Source: Kitasatospora phosalacinea (GTDB taxonomy: Bacteria; Actinomycetota; Actinomycetes; Streptomycetales; Streptomycetaceae). Taken from it: DNA of 64,000 bases. Location of the stretch: contig NZ_JNYE01000023.1 in assembly GCF_000717185.1 (NCBI RefSeq), forward strand, positions 1 through 64,000, given 5' to 3'. The notes under the pieces were generated by a model, which was not told the DNA's origin, did not search any database, and saw only the letters and a program-made list of their open reading frames with translations. Each line of letters starts with the position of its first letter. The first letter of the stretch is position 1. The position numbers were made by a program, and so were the translations under genes. Shown here piece by piece: positions 24,705 to 32,269 of this stretch.

Positions 24705-25912
24705 GGGGTGGCTCCGGCGGGGGAGGTCAGGCGCGCGAGGTGCGCGCGGGCGAAGGCGGTGGCGAGGTCGGAGAAGTAGACGTTTGACAGGGTGAGGAGG
24801 AGGTCGGCCTCGGTGTCGAGGTCGGCCCCGGAGTGTACGGGTGCTTCGAGGTGCCCGGTTCGGGCGTGCCCGGAGACCTGGGCTTCCCGGGCGGCGCGCA
24901 GCCAGCAGGCTTCGGCCGCGGCGGTGGCCGAGATGCCGGTGAGCCCGGCCTCCTCCACGTGGTCGGCCGCGCGCAGCCGCATCGGGACGGTGGCGGCGCC
25001 GTTCAGCACGAGGATCGCGTCACGGATCTCGATCGTCCGCCGGTAGAGCCGGTCGCGGACACCGCGCGGGTCGAGCGCATCCGCGAGCGGGTGCCGTGCC
25101 GCGCCGTAGCGGATCTGCGGGACGGCGTCGCTCAGGTGCGCCCAGAGCGGGTACAGCCGGACGAGGCGGTAGTGCTGCCGGCCGGCCCGGACGGCCACCG
25201 GGACCATCGGCATGGTGCTGCCCGCGGAGATCAGCAGCAGCGGGACGAGCGCCAGGAGGCGGTTCAGCAGCTGCTCCGTCCCGGCCGACAGCGGGTGGAG
25301 CCCGAGGCGGCCGACCACGAGCATCGAGGCCCGGTGGACGGTGTACGCGATGCCGATGCCGGTGCCGAGGCAAATCAGTCGCAGCCCGCGGCGCAGCGAG
25401 TCCGGGCCCGGTCGGCGCGACCACTGCCAGGAGAGCCGGGACGCCGTGAACATCGCCCAGCCGAAGTACGTGGTCCACAGCAGGGTGTAGGCCAGGAGCC
25501 ACGGGTCTTCGGGGTAGGCCGTCAGCGGATCGACCGCCTCCTGCGGGCGGTCGGTCCGGAAGAACAGGACCACCATGGCGGCGAGGGTGACCAGGGGCAC
25601 CACCGTGCCGGGGCGCAGCCGTCCTCGCCGTGCCGCGGGAGCGGAACTGGCTGCCGCACGCGAGAGGAAGACGAGGACGCAGGCGGCGGCCGAGACTGCG
25701 GAAGCATGCTTGAGCAGCGCCGCGAAGCCGTGCACGCCGATCGCTCCGTCGAGCCACAGGACCGCCGGGTCGTTGGCGAAGCACATTTCCACGGCAAGGA
25801 CGAAGAAGGCCGCCCAGAGGACCCTTTTCTCCTTGTGTCGGAATGCTCCGGGAGCCCTCCACACCGCTATCGCCCACAGAATTGCACAGACGCTCAGATT
25901 GATGACGCGCAT
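24701..25912 (-). CDS. MAB_1171c-family-like membrane protein
   Basis: A 403-aa protein with about seven N-terminal transmembrane helices (residues 1 to about 220) and a cytosolic helical tail that includes RLYPLWAHLSDAVPQI. This resembles the actinobacterial MAB_1171c putative transporter/DUF6545-type group, usually found next to an ImmA/IrrE protein and an XRE repressor, as here. ATG 25912 lies 5 bp after the metalloprotease stop. The longer open frame upstream is shadow over that gene. The transported substrate is unknown. Confidence 0.8.
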   Translation of the reverse strand: MRVINLSVCAILWAIAVWRAPGAFRHKEKRVLWAAFFVLAVEMCFANDPAVLWLDGAIGVHGFAALLKHASAVSAAACVLVFLSRAAASSAPAARRGRLRPGTVVPLVTLAAMVVLFFRTDRPQEAVDPLTAYPEDPWLLAYTLLWTTYFGWAMFTASRLSWQWSRRPGPDSLRRGLRLICLGTGIGIAYTVHRASMLVVGRLGLHPLSAGTEQLLNRLLALVPLLLISAGSTMPMVPVAVRAGRQHYRLVRLYPLWAHLSDAVPQIRYGAARHPLADALDPRGVRDRLYRRTIEIRDAILVLNGAATVPMRLRAADHVEEAGLTGISATAAAEACWLRAAREAQVSGHARTGHLEAPVHSGADLDTEADLLLTLSNVYFSDLATAFARAHLARLTSPAGATP

Positions 25913-25917
25913 ACCGG

Positions 25918-26490
25918 CTACTCGATCAGGGCGGACAGGAGGTGCACCGCGAGCGGGTCGACCGGTCTGTCGGCCTTTTCGGCCGTTTGATGAATCCGCC
26001 GTGCGAGCAGACCGGCCAGCCCTTCGGCTGCCTGCTCGTCCTCGTGCGTGTAGCTGGTCCGGCCGAGGAGGCTGACGATCCGGTTCATCGGGAAACCGGC
26101 CCACTCCTTGACGCTCAGTACCTCGCCGACACTGCGGCGCGGGCCGTCCTGCGCAGGGGGCTGGGCATGCACCTCGGTCGGAAGGCAGGAGTGGCCCAGC
26201 AGCATGTGGCACAGCTCGTGAAGGATGATGTGGTCGCGGTGCAAGGGGCTGGTCGCGCTCTCCACGAAGATGTGGTCGGAATTCTCCATGGCGATCCAAG
26301 CTCCGCAGGGAGCGGAGTTCGCTGCCCCCTCGTGCTCGATGGCGTGGATGTGTATCCTGCGGCCGCGCTTCTCCGCAATGCTGTCGCACAACTTCTCAAT
26401 GGTGAACGGGGAAGGTATTTCCAGACTTTCCGCGACGGCGGAGTGATCGTTGAACCCGCCCACCTGGCTTCTCCTGCGCCAGCTTCGCAT
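25918..26490 (-). CDS. ImmA/IrrE-type metallo-endopeptidase
   Basis: A 190-aa zinc peptidase with HELCH at residues 91-95 followed by MLLGH, the HExxH signature of ImmA/IrrE proteins. In ICEBs1 and similar elements such enzymes cleave the XRE repressor to derepress the element. The partner repressor here would be the XRE gene ending at 26732. The start is ATG 26490. It is followed at 5 bp by the membrane protein gene. The adjacent replication/mobilisation module makes an antirepressor role attractive, but the same gene set also occurs as a plain chromosomal locus. Confidence 0.85.
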   Translation of the reverse strand: MRSWRRRSQVGGFNDHSAVAESLEIPSPFTIEKLCDSIAEKRGRRIHIHAIEHEGAANSAPCGAWIAMENSDHIFVESATSPLHRDHIILHELCHMLLGHSCLPTEVHAQPPAQDGPRRSVGEVLSVKEWAGFPMNRIVSLLGRTSYTHEDEQAAEGLAGLLARRIHQTAEKADRPVDPLAVHLLSALIE

Positions 26491-26731
26491 GACCCTTGTC
26501 CGTTCCAGTGATTTCCTCGTGCCCCAGGGGGATCAAAGCATATGCGCACGAACGGACTGCATTGCTGCCGAGATTCTCGGAGGGTTCCCGTTCGCTGCGG
26601 AGCGTAATCCTGAACTCGCCGCAGGGCGGGAACTGCGGAGGTTTCGTCACGTTCGGACTACGCTCGGTAGTGCGGCGCGTTATCGGAAATTTATCTGAGT
26701 GGGATTTAGATGATCACCGATGGTGTCGGGC

Positions 26732-27181
26732 TCAGCCGGTCGAGCCGCTGTCCAGTCCTTCTGCGGCTCGGGCGATCTCGACCATGCGGGCGATGGTCGA
26801 CAGGCTCTCGACCGACAGTCCGGATGCCCGGAAGGCAAGGTTGGCCGCAGGGCCATCCTTGATCATCTTTTCTACGTCCTCGGGCGCGGCCGGCGTGGTT
26901 GCGGCGGGCGCCTCCTCGGGTTCGTCGTCCCCCAGGAGGAAGCTGGGGCGCACGCCGAAGCCGCCCTTGGCGAGGGCCCACAGGGTGTTGGCCGTCGGGT
27001 TCGTCTTGCCGCCGACGCGGAGCTTCTGGATCAGGCTCGCGCTGACCGCGGTCCCGCCGTTGGCCTCCGCCCAGGCGGCCGTCCTGTCCGCGATCTCCTT
27101 GTTGGTGAACTCGCGGCCCTCGCTCGGGTGGCGGTGCGCCGCGAAGAGGTCGTTGAGTCTCGACTGGACGGTGGCGGTCAT
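26732..27181 (-). CDS. XRE-type repressor paired with ImmA/IrrE peptidase
   Basis: A 149-aa helix-turn-helix protein (FTNKEIADRTAAWAEANGGTAVSASLIQKLRVGGKTNPTANTLWALAKG), the actinobacterial XRE type with a long HTH insert, followed by an acidic linker and a C-terminal helix. ATG 27193 and 27181 are both possible; 27181 is chosen because GGAG lies 9 nt upstream. It is read away from the mobilisation operon, and four matching 14-bp motifs lie in the 0.4-kb promoter region between them. It is likely the repressor whose partner is the metalloprotease 241 bp downstream. Confidence 0.85.
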   Translation of the reverse strand: MTATVQSRLNDLFAAHRHPSEGREFTNKEIADRTAAWAEANGGTAVSASLIQKLRVGGKTNPTANTLWALAKGGFGVRPSFLLGDDEPEEAPAATTPAAPEDVEKMIKDGPAANLAFRASGLSVESLSTIARMVEIARAAEGLDSGSTG

Positions 27182-27580
27182 GGAGTGCTCCATCGGTGTG
27201 CGGCAATGGACGCACTATAGTCCGCCGACTGCCTGCCATGGCGACCGCATCGCGGACTCTAGTCTCCCGATGGTGCGGACTTTAGTGTACGTTGATCGCG
27301 GTTGTGACGCACCAAAGTCCGTCGCAGCTGGTCAGGGGAGTAAAAGGGGGTGGATGTGTGACCCCCGCTCGCCCTATGGTCCTGGTCCTGCCGCGTACAG
27401 CGGTCGGCCGAGCCGAGGGGCCGCTGCCCGCATCGGCCGGACATGGGACCGGCGCCCCGGAGCTACCAACTCCTGGACGCCGGACGGCACCCCGAAGGGA
27501 GCCGACTCACTACCACGCGCTCGGCGGGACTTCTCTGCACGAGACCACCGCGCGCGCTCCTACGAAGCACGGAGTATCGC
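27182..27580. promoter_or_regulatory. Divergent control region with four GCGGACTnTAGT operators
   Basis: Four copies of a 14-bp motif occur: 27212-27225 (minus orientation), 27252-27265 (plus), 27275-27288 (plus) and 27310-27323 (minus, the weakest, GACGGACTTTGGTG). The two inner copies are about two helical turns apart. They sit directly upstream of the XRE start at 27181 and about 260 bp upstream of the plus-strand operon start, which suits autoregulation and control of the mobile-element genes. The rest (27324-27580) holds open frames without a recognisable protein. Confidence 0.7.
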
Positions 27581-27910
27581 ATGCGCGTACCCACGACGGA
27601 AACCGAGAATGCGTCACCTCGCCTCTCCGATCGGCGCCTTCGGCTGGCCGAGCGACTGGCCGTCATGCTGCCCGGCGTCGCCGCGGTCCAGGTCGGGCTG
27701 GCCGACCCGCGCCGCCAGTGGCCCCACCCCCGGGCGGTGGCGATCGACACGGACGGGCAATGGGTGCCCCTCACCCGAGCCACCTCCCAGGTCGTCGCGC
27801 GTTGGGTGGTCCGCACCTGGCCCGAGGCGGAGTGGGCGGAGCCCCACACTCTCGACCTCGCCACCGGACAACTCACCGCAGGTGCAGGCGTCCCCGCTCG
27901 GGGCCGCTGA
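27581..27910 (+). CDS. Small hypothetical protein, first gene of the mobilisation/replication operon
   Basis: A 109-aa protein starting at ATG 27581 with GGAG upstream. It contains RRLRLAERLAVMLPGVAAVQVGLADPRRQWPHPRAVAIDTDGQWVPL, a compact alpha/beta-like sequence, and several Trp residues near the end. No known family is recognised. It is separated from the next gene by one base, so translation is coupled. Its place at the head of an operon with replication and relaxase genes suggests an element-specific accessory protein. Confidence 0.65.
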   Translation: MRVPTTETENASPRLSDRRLRLAERLAVMLPGVAAVQVGLADPRRQWPHPRAVAIDTDGQWVPLTRATSQVVARWVVRTWPEAEWAEPHTLDLATGQLTAGAGVPARGR

Positions 27911-27911
27911 T

Positions 27912-28961
27912 ATGGCGCGCATCCGCTCGGTCAAGCCCGAGACCTGGGTGAGCGAGACGCTCGCCGAGGTCTCCATCCCCGCGATGGTCACCTTCCTCGG
28001 CATGACCAACCACGCCGACGACCACGGCCGCCACCGGGACAACGCCGCGATCGTCTGCGGCCTGGTGTGGCCGCTGCGCGAGGAGATCACCCGTGCCGAC
28101 GTCGAGGACCACCTCGAGCAGCTCGCCGCCGCCGGGGCCGTGTGCCGCTACACCGGTTGCGACGGCCGGAAGTACTTCCATTACCCGACGTGGCGCAGCC
28201 ACCAGAAGATCGACAAGCCGTCGCTGTCCCGGCTGCCCGCGTGCCCGCACTGCGAGCCGGAGCGGTGCGGCGTCTGCAAGGGCCCGTGCATCCAGCGCGC
28301 AGCTCTCGCCGAAGCGCCGACCCCCGTCCCCGAGGCGAGCCCGACTGCTCCCCGAGTGTTCGACGAATCCTCGGCGAACCCTCCCTCCCCCCTCGACCCC
28401 CTCTCCGGACCCGTCGCGAAGCCGTCCCCGCAGGGCAGCACCGGCAGCGGCACGACCACCGCCCCGACGGTCGACGAGAAGCACAAGGCCGTCGCCACCT
28501 CCGGAAAAAGCGCAGGTCAGAAGCCATTCGCCGAAGCCTCCCCGAAGGCTCGCCGAACCGTCGCAGAGCCCTCGACGCCTGGATCTAGGATCTTGGATCC
28601 TGGATCTTCTTTCCCTACGGGGCGGCAAGCGCCCGAGCCGGAGGCCGTCTCGGCGGGCCAGCTCGTCGGCGAGTACGTCGCCGCGTGCGAGCGGCGCCCA
28701 CCGGGCAGCGTGCTCGGCCACCTCGGCAAGACCGTCAAGGGCCTGCTGGCCGAGGGCATCGACGCCGAGCACGTCCGCGCCGGGCTGCGGCGCTTCGCCG
28801 AGATCCAGGGCCACCCCTCCCGGCTGCCGAGCCTGGTCAACGACGCCATGAACGCCCCGGGTGCCGGTTTGGCCCGGCCGGGATCCCGCCCTAACCTGCC
28901 CGCTCACCAGGCGTGGACCAACCCGGTCGACGCCGCCACCGCCTACGCCGAGGAGCTGTGA
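27912..28961 (+). CDS. Phage/plasmid replication-initiator-like protein with cysteine-rich linker
   Basis: A 349-aa protein. The N-terminal 110 residues (ARIRSVKPETWVSETLAEVSIPAMVTFLGMTNHADDHGRHRDN...) match the winged-helix replication proteins of phages and actinomycete integrative elements. A Cys-rich patch follows (CPHCEPERCGVCKGPC), then a disordered Pro/Ser/Thr-rich linker. The C-terminal helical domain (GEYVAACERRPPGSVLGHLGKTVKGLLAEG) resembles the DnaD-like or loader-interacting part. The open frame runs much further upstream, but ATG 27912 is where homology-like sequence begins. It overlaps the DnaC-like gene (TGATG). Confidence 0.78.
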   Translation: MARIRSVKPETWVSETLAEVSIPAMVTFLGMTNHADDHGRHRDNAAIVCGLVWPLREEITRADVEDHLEQLAAAGAVCRYTGCDGRKYFHYPTWRSHQKIDKPSLSRLPACPHCEPERCGVCKGPCIQRAALAEAPTPVPEASPTAPRVFDESSANPPSPLDPLSGPVAKPSPQGSTGSGTTTAPTVDEKHKAVATSGKSAGQKPFAEASPKARRTVAEPSTPGSRILDPGSSFPTGRQAPEPEAVSAGQLVGEYVAACERRPPGSVLGHLGKTVKGLLAEGIDAEHVRAGLRRFAEIQGHPSRLPSLVNDAMNAPGAGLARPGSRPNLPAHQAWTNPVDAATAYAEEL

Positions 28962-29668
28962 TGCGCACCCACCGCGACCCGCGGACCCTCGCCGACGGCC
29001 CCTCCGTCCTCGACCGGATGGCCCGGATCCTCGCCGCCCGGGGCATCGACCACGCCCAGGTCGACGCCCTCCCCGACGAGCCGGAGCCGTTTTCGCCGGA
29101 GGCCGAGCTGTCCGCCGGGATGCCGCCCCGCTACCGCGACGCCATCGCCGACCACCCGCTGGTCCTGGCCTGGACCAGGCAGGTCGCCGCCCAGGCCACC
29201 GCCCCCAGCACCGGAGCGCGCCGCCAGGTCACCCGCGGCCCCAGCCTGCTGATGGCCGGAGTCACCGGCGCGGGCAAGACCCACCAGGCGTACGGCGCGG
29301 TCCGCGTCCTGGTGCGCACCGGCATCGGCGTGCGCTGGCGCGCCACCACCGCCGCCGACCTCTACGCCGAACTCCGCCCCAGCTCGGACACGGACGCCGA
29401 GCGGGTGCTCGCCGCCTACAGCCGGATGCCGCTGCTGATCCTCGACGACCTCGGCGCCGCCAAAACCAGCGAGTTCGTCGAGGAGCAGACCTACCGGCTC
29501 ATCAACCGCCGCTACAACCACTGCCTGCCGACCCTGATCACCACCAACCTGGCGATCAAGGACCTGCGCACCTGCCTCGGCGACCGCGTCACCTCCCGCC
29601 TCGCCGAGATGACCACCCGGGTCGAGTTCGAACCGATCGACCGCAGACGCCCCCAGCGCGCCGCCTGA
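28961..29668 (+). CDS. DnaC-like AAA+ helicase-loader ATPase
   Basis: A 235-aa ATPase with Walker A AGVTGAGKT at residues 99-107, Walker B LLILDDLGA at 158-166 and sensor-1-like LITTNL. This is the DnaC/IstB-like helicase-loader type, with the common pattern of a stand-alone N-terminal partner-binding region. It is encoded directly after the replication-initiator-like gene, with a 1-bp overlap. The pair most likely forms the element's replication-initiation module and recruits the host replicative helicase. Confidence 0.87.
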   Translation: MRTHRDPRTLADGPSVLDRMARILAARGIDHAQVDALPDEPEPFSPEAELSAGMPPRYRDAIADHPLVLAWTRQVAAQATAPSTGARRQVTRGPSLLMAGVTGAGKTHQAYGAVRVLVRTGIGVRWRATTAADLYAELRPSSDTDAERVLAAYSRMPLLILDDLGAAKTSEFVEEQTYRLINRRYNHCLPTLITTNLAIKDLRTCLGDRVTSRLAEMTTRVEFEPIDRRRPQRAA

Positions 29669-29773
29669 ACCGCCCCTCCCGGCCGCGCCCCCGAGCGCGC
29701 CGCCCCCCACCGACCCAGCGCACCCCTCCGCCGACGCCGCCCCGCGCGCGGAGAGCGATCGGAGTACCTCCGC

Positions 29774-30343
29774 ATGAACACCACGCCCACCACCGCCGAG
29801 CGCTACCGCTCGCTCGGCGACCACACCTGGCAGGACCAGGCCGTCTGCCACCCCAGCGAGTACAACCCCGTCGACCCCGAGGTGTTCTTCCCCGGGCCGG
29901 ACGAGGTTGACAAGATCGCCACCGCGCTGTCGTTGTGCAGCCAGTGCCCCGTCCGCCTGGCCTGCCTCGACGCCGCCCTCGAAGGCGGCGAGACCGACGG
30001 CATCCGGGGCGGACTCACCGAGGAGGAGCGCGCGCCCCTGCACAAGAAGATCGCCAAGCGCCTCGACTACGGCCGGGTCAACGCCGCCCTTGCCGGGCGC
30101 GACATCCACCTCACCTCCGCCGAGCGCCACGCCGTCGTCCTCGCCGGATACCGGCACGGCGTCAGCGCCGAACGGATCGCCCACCTCCTCAAGGTCACCG
30201 AGGACCACGTCCAGAAGCTCTATCGCGAGATCCGCCGCACCATCCGCAACCGCGAACTCCAGCAAGCCGCCCGCACCGGCGGTCAGCCGGTCGGTGTCGA
30301 CACCAGCCGCCTGACCCCAGACGACTTCGGGACGGCTGCATGA
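29774..30343 (+). CDS. WhiB-family iron-sulfur transcription factor
   Basis: A 189-aa protein with the WhiB four-cysteine set, Cys25, Cys55, Cys58 and Cys64 (C-x29-C-x2-C-x5-C), followed by the GIRGG turn and a C-terminal HTH-like extension (GVSAERIAHLLKVTEDHVQKLYREI). WhiB proteins bind a 4Fe-4S cluster and modulate sigma-factor-dependent transcription. The extra C-terminal HTH makes it longer than the usual WhiB protein of about 100 aa. ATG 29774 is the start, 105 bp after the loader gene. Its stop overlaps the next gene by 4 bp. Element-borne WhiB genes of this type are common in actinomycete plasmids. Confidence 0.9.
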   Translation: MNTTPTTAERYRSLGDHTWQDQAVCHPSEYNPVDPEVFFPGPDEVDKIATALSLCSQCPVRLACLDAALEGGETDGIRGGLTEEERAPLHKKIAKRLDYGRVNAALAGRDIHLTSAERHAVVLAGYRHGVSAERIAHLLKVTEDHVQKLYREIRRTIRNRELQQAARTGGQPVGVDTSRLTPDDFGTAA

Positions 30344-31296
30344 GCACCACCACCCCGACCGCCGCCGCGCACGTCACCGGCTGGGACCGAACCGCCGTCA
30401 TCGCCCTCGGAGCCACCGGCTTCGCCCTCTCCTACGACTCCCTTCAGCAGATGGCCACCGCCGTCCACGTCCGTGGCCTCCTCACCTACCTCTTCCCGTT
30501 CATCGTCGACGGCTTCATCGCCTACAGCATTCGCGCGCTGCTGGTAATGCGCGACGCCCCGCTGCGCGCCCGCGCCTACGTGTGGCTGCTCTTCGGTGCG
30601 GCCACCGGTACGAGCCTGTGGGCCAACGCCCTGCATGCGGTCAGGATGAACGAGCAGAGCAGCGCGACCGGCCTGCGGCTGACCGACACGGTGGTGGCGG
30701 TGCTCTCCACCATCGCCCCGCTCGCCTCGGCCGGTGCCGTCCACCTCTACATCCTCCTCGCCCGCGGGCCGGTCAACCCGCCTGACCGGGACAGCCCGAC
30801 CGACCGTCCGGCCGTGCCGGACGATACCGCGGACAGTGCGCCGGTAGCCGCCGGTGACCGCGAAGCCGCTCGGCAGGCCGTCCTTCCGGTCAGCGGCCTA
30901 CCGGCCGAGGTCGCTCCGGTGACCGGCTCGCCGGTCAGCCCGGTCACCGCGCTGCCGATGGCGGTGACCGGGGCCGTTGACCTGGGGGGTCAGCCGGTCA
31001 GCGGTGGGCCGGTCACTGGCCGTCCGGCCGAGGTCGTCCCGGTGACCGGCTCACCGGTCAGTCCGGTCACCGCGCTGCCGGTCACTGACCGGGTGGCTGA
31101 CCGGGACACCGAGGAACTGCTGGAGATCGCCAGGCAGGCGGTCGCGGAAGCGGACAACAAGCTGACCCGCGCCGTGGTCGCCACCGCGATCCGCGGTCAG
31201 CAGATCCCGCTGTCCAGCGACACCCTGACCCAGCTGATGGCCCAGCTCCGCGAACAGCAGCGCAAGAACCAGCTCGCCGACGCCGACCGGAACTGA
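30340..31296 (+). CDS. DUF2637 membrane protein (Spd-like) with repetitive tail
   Basis: A 318-aa protein. Four hydrophobic helices lie in residues 15-145 (TAVIALGATGFALSY, LLTYLFPFIVDGFIAYSI, AYVWLLFGAATGTSLWANAL, VAVLSTIAPLASAGAVHLYI). This matches the DUF2637 proteins that accompany actinomycete conjugation genes and may aid plasmid spread. The central region is a low-complexity Pro/Val/Thr-rich linker with a repeated PVTGSPVSPVTALP unit. The C-terminus is a predicted helix, plausibly for protein contacts. ATG 30340 overlaps the WhiB stop (ATGA). Confidence 0.85.
   Translation: MSTTTPTAAAHVTGWDRTAVIALGATGFALSYDSLQQMATAVHVRGLLTYLFPFIVDGFIAYSIRALLVMRDAPLRARAYVWLLFGAATGTSLWANALHAVRMNEQSSATGLRLTDTVVAVLSTIAPLASAGAVHLYILLARGPVNPPDRDSPTDRPAVPDDTADSAPVAAGDREAARQAVLPVSGLPAEVAPVTGSPVSPVTALPMAVTGAVDLGGQPVSGGPVTGRPAEVVPVTGSPVSPVTALPVTDRVADRDTEELLEIARQAVAEADNKLTRAVVATAIRGQQIPLSSDTLTQLMAQLREQQRKNQLADADRN
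30901..31080 (+). repeat. Imperfect 57-bp direct repeat inside DUF2637 gene
   Basis: Positions 30901-30957 and 31024-31080 differ at about four of 57 bases and encode PAEV[AV]PVTGSPVSPVTALP twice. The 123-bp offset (41 codons) keeps the frame, so the copy number could change by slippage or recombination without breaking the protein. Confidence 0.8.
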
Positions 31297-31382
31297 CCGG
31301 AACCGACCGGCCGGGGCTGACCGAGGAGGTCACCCCGGCCGGTCACCCACCCGCCACCGCACCACCGAAGTGGAGCACCGTC

Positions 31383-31607
31383 ATGCGCACCACCCCCGCC
31401 ACCTGGACCGAGGCGGACGCCTGGCTGACCGTCCTGCACCAGCGCGGCCACCTCCACCGCGCCGAAGCCGGCACCGACAGCGCCTGGACCGTCCAACGAG
31501 GCCGGCACGCCCGGCCCTGGACCCTCCACCACCCGGTCCTCGCCCTCGACTGGATCGAGGACCTCGTCCGCGACATCGAGCAGCGCGACACGGAGACGCG
31601 CCGATGA
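31383..31607 (+). CDS. Small hypothetical protein before mobC
   Basis: A 74-aa protein with ATG 31383 preceded by GGAG. The sequence is Trp-rich (TWTEADAWLTVLHQRGHLHRAE, WTLHHPVLALDWIEDLVRDI) and looks like a small alpha/beta fold. The stop overlaps the mobC start by ATGA, so the three genes 31383-34035 are translationally linked. No family is recognised. Confidence 0.7.
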   Translation: MRTTPATWTEADAWLTVLHQRGHLHRAEAGTDSAWTVQRGRHARPWTLHHPVLALDWIEDLVRDIEQRDTETRR

Positions 31608-32269
31608 CCGACACCGACCCGGAGCCGACCACCCCGCGAGCGGCCGGTGACCCCGATCAGGCTCCTGGCGGAGCAAGTTGTCGCCTACGACGGTCCTACG
31701 GCCCGTCGCACGCACTTTCCCCCGCCCAGGAGGGCGGGGGAGGCCCGGTTGGTCCCCGAGCGAGGGCGCTCGGGGACCAACCGGGCGAGCAGCACCAGGG
31801 GGCGCTGCTCGAAGGAGAAGCTCCCGACCCGCCCGCCGTCCGCGACCGCCAGCAGCCGAGCGCCCCGCCGTTTCCCGAGCGCAAGCCGCGCCGCCGCAGC
31901 CGCGACCCCCGCGAACGCACGCACAAGACGACTACGCGCCTGTCCGACAGCGAGAAAGCTGAGATCACCGCCGCCGCCGCACAGCGCGCCGTTACCGTCG
32001 CCCGCTTCCTCGCCGCCTCCGCCCTCGCCGTCGCCCGCGGCTCGACCACCGTGCACAGCAACGACCAGCTCGACGCCGCCATCGACGAGCTGGCCGCCCT
32101 GCGCACCGCCCTCGCCCGGATCGGCAACAACGTCAACCAGATCGCGCACTACTTCAACGCGGGCGGCCAGCCCCGCGATGGCGAACTCGCTTATGCGACA
32201 GCCGCCTTGATCCGAACCCTGGCCCGCATCGACGATGTGGCCGACGCCTTGGTGAAGAAGCGGCTCTGA
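31604..32269 (+). CDS. mobC: MobC-like relaxosome accessory protein
   Basis: A 221-aa frame. The C-terminal about 110 residues carry the MobC signature: a ribbon-helix-helix-like start (KTTTRLSDSEKAEITAAAAQRAVTVARFLAASAL) and LARIGNNVNQIAHYFNAGG. MobC binds near the origin of transfer and helps the relaxase nick. The N-terminal half (residues 20 to about 90) is low-complexity and encoded by DNA holding two strong inverted repeats. The true start may therefore be internal, with that DNA serving as oriT or a regulatory structure. The frame opens at ATG 31604, overlapping the previous stop. It ends 1 bp into the relaxase start. Confidence 0.82.
   Translation: MTDTDPEPTTPRAAGDPDQAPGGASCRLRRSYGPSHALSPAQEGGGGPVGPRARALGDQPGEQHQGALLEGEAPDPPAVRDRQQPSAPPFPERKPRRRSRDPRERTHKTTTRLSDSEKAEITAAAAQRAVTVARFLAASALAVARGSTTVHSNDQLDAAIDELAALRTALARIGNNVNQIAHYFNAGGQPRDGELAYATAALIRTLARIDDVADALVKKRL
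31719..31740. repeat. 9-bp perfect inverted repeat upstream of the MobC core
   Basis: CCCCCGCCC at 31719-31727 pairs with GGGCGGGGG at 31732-31740 around an AGGA loop. It sits 2 bp from a second, longer inverted repeat. Together they form a double-hairpin block inside the 5' part of the mobC frame, where an oriT or attenuator would be expected. Confidence 0.6.
31743..31786. repeat. 20-bp perfect inverted repeat, candidate oriT
   Basis: Arms at 31743-31762 and 31767-31786 are exact reverse complements of 20 bp around a 4-base AGGG loop. Such a long perfect dyad within about 0.5 kb upstream of the relaxase gene is the usual form of an origin of transfer recognised by relaxase and MobC. A very stable RNA hairpin limiting relaxase translation is the alternative. 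Confidence 0.6.

Noticed and set aside
26496..27911. Long plus-strand extension upstream of the replication-like protein
   Set aside because: It runs antisense through the XRE gene and control region; recognisable sequence begins only at ATG 27912.
30890..31090. CRISPR-like or satellite array
   Set aside because: Only two imperfect copies within a coding frame with 123-bp offset; no spacers or cas genes.
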